From the NCBI GenBank assembly GCA_029339195.1, contig JAPTJF010000134.1:62001-126000 (forward strand): a DNA stretch of 64,000 bases, read 5' to 3'. Origin of the DNA: Micractinium sp. NFX-FRZ (lineage: Eukaryota; Chlorophyta; Trebouxiophyceae; Chlorellales; Chlorellaceae). Shown in pieces: positions 53,501 to 62,123 of this stretch. Below the pieces are notes generated by a model. That model saw only the letters and a program-made list of their open reading frames with translations. It did no database searches and was not told the DNA's origin. Position numbers and translations under genes: made by a program. The number at the start of each line of letters is the position of its first letter. The first letter of the stretch is position 1.

Positions 53501-55532
53501 CCCATCACACCTGGCTGCTCACCTCCGCTCCAGGTTGCCCAGCACCCTAGTACGCCTCGCCACCCTCCCACAGCCCCCCACCACCCTCGGATGTTCACCT
53601 GAGCTCCGGGTTGCCTAGCACCTGGTACGCCTCCCCCAGCTTCTGGAACTTGGCGTTGGCCTCGGGGTCCCCGGGGTTCTTGTCGGGGTGCATGCTGCAC
53701 ATGGCGGGAACATCATGCGAGATGCTTGAGATGAGGTGGCACCAGGGCCGAGATGGGTGCTGAGCGCAAAACTCGTTTGTGCCACACGGCATGGCAGGCT
53801 CAGGTAGCCACACGTCACGGCATGGCCAGGTAGACCACACTGCGCCAGGTGACAAGTCTGGGGCACCAAGAGTGAGTCCCAGAATCGCCGCGGTGCAGCG
53901 TGCCAGCGGTCTGGCTGCCCCTGCACCATATCTCTCCTCCCTCTCTTACCGGCGGGCCAGCAGGTAGTACGCCTTCTTAATGTCCTCTGGGCTAGCATCC
54001 CGGTCCACCCCTAGCAGCTCATAAAAATCCGGCTCTTCCTCCTCTGCCTGCCCGCCAGCACCGCTGCTGCCGCCGCCACGCCGTGCCGCCTGCTGGCGGC
54101 GGCGCCACTGCGCGCGCGCCGCGCGCGCCTCCTCGCCGCCATCCAGCGTCAGGGCCATGCCCGGAGGGTCGATCCAGCTGCAGGCGGGAAGGGGGGAGGT
54201 GCGGCGGGCAGCCTGGCGCATACACTGGGGTGCAGTGCAAAGCCTGCCCTGCCCTGCTGGCGTCTGCTCGTGTAACAGGTAGGCAGTGCTGGCGCCGCTG
54301 CCCCGGCCAAGCGGCAGCGGCAGCGGCAGCTGTGTGGCTGGCAGATGTCTGGTGTACGCTCATCTCCCAGCCCTGGCGTCGCCTGCCCAGCTGTGCCCAG
54401 CTGTGCCCTGCCCATCCCTGCACACCTGCGCGTGTCCTCATCCCAATGCTTGCCCGCCGACGCTTGCTTCAGCGCCTCTGGAGTGTTGGCTGCGCCCCGC
54501 ACCACCTGCGCAGCGCCCACCGCCACGCCCGTCACCGGAAGGACCACAGCACCCACAAGGCCTGCACGGACAGGGCACATGTGCATGGTGAATGTGGGCG
54601 TGTGCAGCTGCGGGAGTGAGCAGCTTTGCTGACCATGCCCGGACCGGAAGGCAAGACGAGGCCTGGTAACGAAACACCCAGCCCCACTGTTGTGACACGT
54701 AGCCGCTCCACATGTGGCCAAGGCCCTTCTCACCTGCTGCTGCCCCCTTGGCAAACCCTTTGAATCCCTCCTGGTGCGCTCTGCATTCGAGGAACACAGG
54801 GTGCAATGCATGTGGGCGACACGCAGCGATAGCAGCGCACAAGGCGCGGGTGGGTTGTTGTGCAGGGCTGGCCCCAGGCATGCGCCCAAACAATCAGTCC
54901 TAACACGTGGGCTCGACGGCGAGCACACCCTTGGCTTGCGCTATCAACGTCAGATGCGGAAACCCGCCTGCCCACTCACCCAATAGCGGGAGCTGCCACA
55001 AGGCCAATAGTGCCTGCACGTCCAGGGTAGCAGGTGGGAGAGCAGCCGGGTTACAGGCAGCGTCAGGTTCTGCCGACTGTGGGCCATACTGCCCCTTACT
55101 GGCGGGGGCGCCGGGTAGGCACTCCTTCCAGGAATACTATCAACCACAAGTGGCGGGTGCCAAGCACCAGCAGGGGAGCGCAGGATGGAGTGAGGGCCAC
55201 GCGGGCGCAGGCGCGAGCGGGAGCGGCAGGCAGCAGGCGGGCGGCCACCACGGTGGCGAGCCGCCCTGCCCAAGTCATCACCCTGCGCTCGCTGCCTGCG
55301 GTCGTAAGCCCTCCATCTGGTACCCTCGGACACCGTCCCAGCGCTACCCGCTCGCCCGCTCACCAGCCAGCACGCCCTTGGCGACACTCTTGGCTCCGCT
55401 AGCCAGGCCCGCTTTAAAGTCTTTAGGCTTTCTCAAAGAGAAAACGCTGTCAAAGTCTCGCTCCAACTCCTGCTGCTGCTGCCCGGGCTGCAGCGAGGAC
55501 GCGTCTTGGTCTCGTTTTTGGGGCCACTCCAT
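50327..55532 (-). CDS. DnaJ-X domain co-chaperone with N-terminal hydrophobic modules
   Basis: Thirteen exons read leftwards: 55364-55532, 54980-55013 (34 nt), 54734-54780, 54426-54561, 53950-54177, 53599-53694, 53197-53299, 52790-52864, 52437-52517, 51978-52117, 51310-51608, 50995-51074 and 50327-50752; 637 residues. Residues about 45-130 are short Gly/Ala modules split by introns ([54 protein letters not shown]). A J-domain follows: [20 protein letters not shown], the HPDKNP loop and [19 protein letters not shown]. The DnaJ-X region comes next ([40 protein letters not shown]), then a Gln/Glu coiled tail. Known of the family: Hsp70 co-chaperones of the CAJ1/DJP1 type, linked to peroxisome or ER import. 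Exon 8 ends at a GC donor. Several exon-edge copies lie in its introns. Confidence 0.86.
50566..50598 (-). repeat. Polyglutamine (CAG)n tract
   Basis: CTG repeat on the plus strand inside the last exon of the DnaJ-X gene, encoding about ten Gln. Confidence 0.85.
51117..51155 (-). repeat. Exon-edge copy (acceptor type) before DnaJ-X exon 12
   Basis: Copy of the exon 12 start (true edge 51074/51075), including its acceptor, about 75 bases upstream in the transcript; few mismatches. Confidence 0.7.
51609..51715 (-). repeat. 24-base tandem repeat in intron 10
   Basis: About four units of a GAGGGAGCAGCAGC-type repeat, directly upstream of the exon 11 acceptor on the minus strand. It forms a CTCCCTCGCTGCTG-rich polypyrimidine region in the transcript. 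Confidence 0.85.
51841..51900 (-). repeat. Exon-edge copy (donor type) after DnaJ-X exon 10
   Basis: 24 bases from 51844 match the exon 10 end at 51978-52001 exactly; similarity then continues with mismatches. It lies downstream of the true donor in the transcript. Confidence 0.85.
52683..52715 (-). repeat. Exon-edge copy (donor type) after DnaJ-X exon 8
   Basis: 33 bases match 52784-52816 with one difference, including the GC donor (CAG|GCAAGC). The copied edge thus also duplicates the non-canonical splice site. Confidence 0.85.
53113..53158. repeat. (ACAGC)n microsatellite
   Basis: About eight pentamer units in intron 7 of the DnaJ-X gene. Confidence 0.85.
53387..53570 (-). repeat. Three exon-edge copies (donor type) after DnaJ-X exon 6
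   Basis: Copies at about 53519-53570, 53450-53489 and 53387-53412 repeat the exon 6 end (true exon 53599-53694, encoding [11 protein letters not shown]). The nearest copy keeps the full end and a donor; the farthest is shortest and most changed. Confidence 0.85.
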
Positions 55533-55944
55533 TATTGGGAGCGGTAGGAGACCCTCACTATAATTTGACCAATCAAGGGGGTGTCTTTGGAGCTCCTTTG
55601 GATGATTTGGGGGCTGCTTACCTTGCGACACAAGCACGACAAATGCCAGCTAGGCGCATGTTTCTAGGGGATGCTCCTCGCCTGTGCTTCCACTCAACTA
55701 AACACGTGGGCCCCAGCAGCTTTGACACGCCCTGCGCCAGGGAGCTCAGGCAGCACCCCAGCAAATTGCCAACTTCCCTCTCACAGCTCCGTAGGTCGGC
55801 AGATTGCCCGCTGCATAGAGTAGCACGGCTGGAGGCTCGCGAGAACGGTTCGGGGGGCAGGCTGCGCCCCATATGCAGCGCTAGTGGACTGCCCACCCGC
55901 CTCGCCGCCGCCGCCGCTTGAGCAGCCCCCTCCCTGCCGGCTGG
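55533..55944. promoter_or_regulatory. Divergent promoter of DnaJ-X and MRS2-A
   Basis: About 410 bases between opposite start codons. An AT-richer stretch with ATAATTTGACCAATCAAG near 55560 includes a CCAAT box. Confidence 0.5.
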
Positions 55945-58900
55945 ATGGTTGGAATGGAGGCATCTGCCTCCCACCCCCACCTGGCCGAGGCCCCCCTTCC
56001 TGGTGGGCCCAAGTCGGTATCGTTTGCGCCGTCCAGCGACGCCGTCAGCAACGGCGCTGCGAGCAACATTTCGAGCATACTGCCGGCCAAGGTGGGTGCT
56101 GCCCACGCTGCACTGCGCTGTGCCTCTATAAACATGCTGCTTAGCTGCATCGCCCCTGTTCAAATTTAGTGCCCTGTCCCTGCTGGGCGGAGGCGGCCGC
56201 CTACAGCATGCCGCACACACGACCCGCTCCCTTGCCCCCCGTCCCTCCCTGCCCTTTTGCACCTCCAGAGCAAGAGCACCTTTGCCGTGCGCAAGTGGCT
56301 GGCGGTGAGCACAGAGGGCGAGCTGCGGCACCTGGAGCTTGCCAAGCTGAGGGTCACTCACTACCTGGGTGTACAGCTGCGTGACCTCAGGTGTGGCGGC
56401 AGCTGGGTGCTGGGCTGCATGCGGGCTGGGCTGATTGCGATTTGGCTGGCAGGTGCTCAGCCTGCCATGAGGTGGGTGCTGGGCCAGGCTGGCAGGTGCC
56501 GGGGTTGGGAAGGAAACTTTGTGGTCCGGGCACGCAGCCGTCAGGTCTGGGTTGACACAGACATGGCAGGGGTGATGAGTGCGGCAGCGGGGCAGCCCGT
56601 CCTGCCTGCCCTGCTCATGTTACAGTAAACATGCTGAGCGGCGCCTCTCGTAGCTGCACTACAACTACCGCGCCGCACTTTGACCCCATAACCTCGCCTC
56701 CTGCACACCCACACCATGACGCACACATGCACACCTCGTCCCCGCCCCTCCTGCCAGGCTGCTGGACCCCCAGCTGGCCACGAGCTACCCATCTGCCATC
56801 CTGGCCCGTGAGCGCGCCATCGTGTGCAACCTGGAGTTCATCAAGTGCATCATCGCGCAGGGTGAGGGCCGTAATTTCGGTGCTCTGGGGCCACTTGTTT
56901 TAATTGATCATGTGAGATCATCGACCTGGGTCTCTCAACACGTATTTGTGCCCCATCTTCTCTCCCCTTGATGACGTGTAACCCCATCTTCTCTGCCCCT
57001 GACCCCTTGGGGCCCCCACAGACAACATCTACATCACCAACCTGGACGACCCCCACACCCTATCCTTTGTGGAGGAGCTGCAGCGGCGGCTGCGCCACCC
57101 CGGCAGCGCCAGCAGCCTCGCCATGTTTGCCCCCTCCTCAGCAAACCTCGCAGGTGAGGTTGATGGATGGTAACACAACAGTTGCATGTGCTGGACGGCG
57201 TGCTGTCTTGGCACTGCGGGGGGCTGTTTTCAGTGTGGGCAAGTGGTTGGGAGGCCTGCTTGGTTGAGAGGGATGGCGCCAGGGCTGCAGCAGTGTGTTC
57301 ACAAGAAACTGCATGAACTGCATTGCACAGCACACACAGGGCAGGCCTGCGTATGTGCCGCTTCAAACGTCACGCATCTCCCGCCCCATGCACCGCGCCA
57401 TTTGCTCCCGCACTGCCCCTCTGCCCCACCACCATGCCGTGTGCAGGCAGCGAGGCTGGTGCGCCCGCCCACGAGCCGGCGCCGCCCACGCCCCGCCTCA
57501 GCAGCACCATGGCGGCCCCTGAGAACCTGCCCTTTGAGCTGCGGGTGCTGGAGGTGGCTCTGGACACAGTGGCCAAGTACATTGAGCAGATGTCGGGTGA
57601 CCTAGAGCTGGCGGCACACCCCGCGCTGGATGCGCTGACCAGCACGGTAAGAGCAGGGGGGTGGGCGCAGTAATCTTTGGGTGAGGAGCGGATGGCGGGG
57701 CGCGCAACAAGTACGTTTGGAGTGCTTGGTCACTCTGAGCACTGGCGGCGCTGACCAGCACACTGGGCAGGCCTGGCTGGCCAACGCGCCTTGGTTGGTT
57801 GGGCGTGTGGATGTGCCAAGGAACCCAGGTGCCGTGGGACGAGAGACGAGGGATGTGGCCAGGCCGGCACACGGTGCACACACGACAGAGCAGTGACCCA
57901 CAGCTAGCTGCCCCCGCCCCCCCCACCCACACACACACACATGCCTCTTCCCAACTGCAGATCAACACGAGCAACCTGGAGCGCGTACGGCGCATCAAGA
58001 ACAGGATGGTGCGGCTGACCACGCGCGTGGAGACGGTGCGTTCACAAATGGCAGGGCGGATTGACTGCTGCCACGCCTCCCTCTGCCAGGCATGCCTTGA
58101 GCCGCAGCAGCCTCTGTTCTTCAGCGCCGCTGCTGACGCTCTTACCATCTGGCATTCACTTGCACCGCCACTGCAGCTGCGCGAGGTGCTGGAGAAGTTC
58201 CTGGATGACGACTCGGACATGAAGGACCTGAACCTCACAGCAAAGGTGGGGCGTGCGGTGTGCGGTCGCTGCAGGGGGAGAGGGGAGAGCAGTACTGCGT
58301 CCACACATGAAGGACCTGAGTCTGACAGCCGTGGCGGGCTTAACCAGCTTGTTGCAAGTCTTTTCGTTGTGTCAGGGACAGCAGGTGTTCTCGGCAACGC
58401 TCAGGCTGGCATCAGAGCATGCTTGTGTGTGGCGCCAGGCCACCTGAAGTCTACAGTTTGCAGCTTGCTGCTCTCGCTGTTGAGCTGGAGGGGCGGCTTG
58501 GCGTGGTCATTTCTCGTGCCGCTTCTCATTCGTGTAGCACCCTGTGATACGGCGCATTCCCATGCATTTGTAGGAAGAAGAACATGGCACCGTGGTGGAT
58601 CAGCAGCTGTTTTGCACTGCCCAATCATCATGTCGAACGTGTTCCTCAGGTTGTATGCTGTCTGTTCCTCACCGCCACAGGAGGAGGACCGAGCCGAGCT
58701 GGAGGAGCGGCGGGCTGGGCAGGCGCTCCCCTTTGACGTGCCCATGCCTTTTGGAGGCATCATGCCCACAATAGATGTGAGTGGGATGCTTTGTTCATTG
58801 TGGCTAGCACTGGCTGCCACCCCACAGCAGGTGCACACTGTGTTGCAGCGCTCGAGAGCGAGGTGGCGGCATACTCCTTGCCGCTTGGAATGCCAGCCTG

Positions 58901-60673
58901 CCGTGCCTGGCTGGCTCTGCATCCTGTTCTGGCGCACGAGGCGGAGTGGTCTGCCTTGCAGGCCATTCGCAGCCATGCTGATGTCCCCACCCCTGAGCCC
59001 TGCCCCACTGCAAACGCGCCTCCCCTCCTGAACTGCCCACCCACCACAGTCGCTGCCAGAGACGCCGCGGCCGGGGCGGGCAGGCGGCAGCATCTCCTCG
59101 GCTTCCAGCGACTCGACAGACCTGGAGGATGACCCGGCGGTGGAGGTGGTGGAGATGGTGATGGAGCCGTACTTCATGCAGGTGGGGGGTACTGCAGGGG
59201 TGGTACCAGCGATGCAGCAGGCAGCACAGCGCAGTACAGCTGTTCTGTTAAGACTATGTGGGCAATCTTGTACAGCAGTGGGCAGGGAGCCATGCTCCGT
59301 GCAGGCGCAAGCTGTACTGCCTTGGTGCTGCGTACATACTGCGAATCAGCAGACAACTTCAATCATTGTATGCATGTCTCAATGGCATATAGAATTGTCG
59401 GCACGCATGCACAGAAGTCGCCTGCCCGCCATCTCACGCCGCTCTGTTCGTGCACCACTTCCTTCCCTCCTCCCCCGCAGATAGACAACACGTACAACAA
59501 GCTGCAGACGCTGTGCGAGTACATTGACGACACAGAGGTGGGGGCCTGGGTGTGTGTGTATGTGTGTGCTGCTGCCTGCCTTCCTGCCTTCATGCTTTCA
59601 CACTGTGCCTGGTGCAGGCAGCAGCCTGGCTGGCTGGCTGGCTGACTTGTGACCGTGCGTGCAAGGCGGGGGCATGAGAGCCTGCCCCACTGCACGCAGC
59701 TGTGCGCAATTTTCAAGGCCATGTATGACCACCCAACCTTACCCCTGCCGCCCTCGCCCTGCAGGATTACATCAGCATCGGTGCGCCTTTTCCCAGCCTT
59801 GAGCTGGCGGCAGCCCGCTCGGGGGCCTCAGCCGCAGGGCATAGGGTGTTGCGCCCGCTCCTGCATGCACACCTTCTGTCTGCTCTGACTTTTTCCTACA
59901 ATGCACTGCCGCCAGCACAGGCGCTTGGGCGTCTGTTGCTGCTGCCAATGCTGCTGCATATGCGTGTGTGCGAGTGGCACGATACCTGCCGCTGCCCACG
60001 CTGCCTGAGCATCGCGTGCACCCTGCCGTGCCCTGCCGCTGCAGAGCTGGACAGCCACCGCAACGCGCTCATCAAGGTGAGTGGGCGCCACATCAGCAGC
60101 GCCCACTGCCGCCGCAGGGCACACACTTATGGTGCTGCGCCGGCACTCACCCTGCAAACCTGACTCTCCACTTTCATCTTGGTCTCCTCACCTTCTTTGC
60201 TCCTCCCCCCCACCCCCCCACCTTATCTGCCCCCCCCCCCCCCGCAGCTGGACCTGGTGCTCACCTCCTTCTCCGCCTCGGTGGCCCTGGTCACCGCCAT
60301 CACCGGCCTGTTTGCCATGAACGTCATGCTGCTGCCAGACAGGGTGCGCTGTAGTTGCGGCAGGCCGGGCGGGACCAAGTGTGGTCGCGTGTGCAGCAGG
60401 ATGGCTGGCACGCGGCAGACTCGCAGCTCGCCTGCTCACTGTTCCCTGCGCCCGCCCGCCCCAACCGCGCGCCCGCCCTGCCGCAGCGGTCCCCAGAAGG
60501 CCTTGTCCCTTGCTAGTGCTCACCCTCGTCTCTGTGTTTTGGTCTGCCCTGACCTGCAGGAGGGGCAAGCGCCCTATGCCTGGTTCCTGGCCGTCTCCAT
60601 CTCCACTGGGATCGGGGCCATCGGCCTGTTTGCCGGGATCATGGCCTACTGCCGCTGGCAGCGGCTGATTTAA
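55945..60673 (+). CDS. MRS2/CorA-type magnesium transporter A (AMN variant)
   Basis: Fourteen exons: 55945-56091, 56269-56390, 56758-56861, 57022-57153, 57447-57646, 57961-58035, 58177-58245, 58681-58776, 59050-59181, 59481-59537, 59765-59780 (16 nt), 60045-60076, 60248-60343 and 60560-60673; 463 residues, all phases fit. It follows plant MRS2: AVRKWLAVSTEGELRHLEL, RDLRLLDPQLATSYPSAIL, LEFIKCIIAQ, LPFELRVLEVALD, LEKFLDDDSDMKDLNLTAK, MEPYFMQIDNTYNKLQTL, EYIDDTEDYISIELDSHRN. Then two C-terminal membrane helices, LVLTSFSASVALVTAITGLF and AVSISTGIGAIGLFAGIMAY. Known role: pentameric Mg2+ channel of plastid, mitochondrial or other membranes. The signature GMN after helix 1 reads AMN (GLFAMNV), a change at a residue central to Mg2+ selection. 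No clear transit peptide is seen. A paralogue follows in tandem. Confidence 0.9.
57748..57761 (+). repeat. Short exon-edge copy (donor type) after MRS2-A exon 5
   Basis: 14 bases identical to the exon 5 end at 57633-57646, about 115 bases downstream; the donor GT is not kept. Confidence 0.45.
58303..58340 (+). repeat. Exon-edge copy (donor type) after MRS2-A exon 7
   Basis: Repeats the exon 7 end (DMKDLNLTAK, true edge 58245/58246) as HMKDLSLTAV, about 87 bases downstream. Confidence 0.7.
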
Positions 60674-61613
60674 TTTGCGTGACTGGCCTGGCCTGCCTGC
60701 CTGCTCCAGATAGGGAGAGCGCCAGCGCAGCCCAACTTGACTGCACAAGTCTGTTGCCACGCCCACCTGACGCATACCACGGGCCTGTGCCCACCCGGCG
60801 GTCTCCACACACCCTCTTTGATGTCTGTCTGTTCCGTGGTCACACTCAAAACTGCAGTTGCTATCAACAATGCCAATGAATGAATCTTCGCAGCTGAAAA
60901 ACGATTGCAACTTTTTTGCCTTACCCTGCGGGTGCCTCGTTCATTCGCCTGCCCCACACCACCTCTTGCTCCGACCCTTTGTCACTCCAGCCCGCCCCAC
61001 GATTCTCACCACAGCATCCTTCCCCGGGACGTGTTTCTGACCTTCCGCCGTACCATATATCACAAACGATTGACATGCTTCCTTGTAAAGCCCCTGGCCG
61101 CGACGTGCAGGTGGGCTGCCCGTCCCGCCGCCTAGGGTGGTGCGGTACTGCGAACGCTTCTTGGAGGCACCCACTGCGGCCCTCCTGACCTGCCATATTT
61201 CTTGCAGCCAATGGCAATTGATCGACTTAGCCGTTTAGAAGAGCGTTTGCATTGGGCGGCTGGGTGCCTGCTGTATGCTGGGCAGATCTGCATCTGGGCG
61301 CCGACGCCAGATGGCCTCCTGGCATGACATGCACGGCACGGACCCACCAGATTGGCGGCGCTGCCATTTCCTACCCCCACATCACCTGTGCAATTGCCCT
61401 CGAGCAGCATTGGCGCTTCTCTCTCCGCGGCCAGGAACTCAGGCTCCGCTCGCCTCCCTAGCCTGCAGTGCAGCACCTCCCGCCCCCTTCAATGTAATCC
61501 GCTTGCCACAGTGAACCTCTGGTAGGCACCCAGGGCTTCCAGAGCAGCGGCAGGGCGCAGCTGGCAACAATAGTGCTCGTGCGCAGCCCAGGAGCCTTGA
61601 CTAGCCCGAAGTC
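60674..61613 (+). other. Intergenic region between the MRS2 tandem genes
   Basis: 3' flank of MRS2-A and promoter of MRS2-B. TGTAA at 61084-61088 is a candidate poly(A) signal. No other gene is seen. Confidence 0.4.
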
Positions 61614-62087
61614 ATGGAGAACGGCGGAGGCAAGCCCAGCACCGGCCAGCTGTCGCCGCTGGCGGTGACCGAGAAGGCGGCAGACAAGGTGGCGTCCTTC
61701 CTGCCTGACGCAGCGGCGGCAGCCGCTGCTGCAGCCGGCGTCGGCAAGGCCAAGGCGCAGGTGCGTGGAGGGACGAGCGAGTGTATTTTGAAAACACTGC
61801 CATGCCAGGGGCTTCACACAACCGGCTAGCAGCACGACACCCGCCTTTCCCCGGCGCCGCCATCGCCGTGATGTCGGCAAGCACCCACCGCCGCTGCCCC
61901 TTCTGCAGATCAAGGGCACGCTCGCCGTTCGGAAGTGGCTGGCGGTCAACCCGCTTGGCGAGGTGCGGCACCTGGAGCTCGCCAAGATGCGCGTAACTGC
62001 AGGGCTGGGCGTGCAGCTGCGGGACCTCCGGTGAGCTGGGTGCTGGGCATAGCTCAGGCAAGAGCGTGGTGCCGCCGCTGCTGCTGC

Positions 62088-62123
<36 letters not shown>

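Noticed and set aside
56391..56757. Further exon in MRS2-A intron 2
   Set aside because: Repeated GGTGGGTGCTGGG pieces look like donor-side copies; no phase-consistent exon can be placed and the MRS2-B gene has none at this position.
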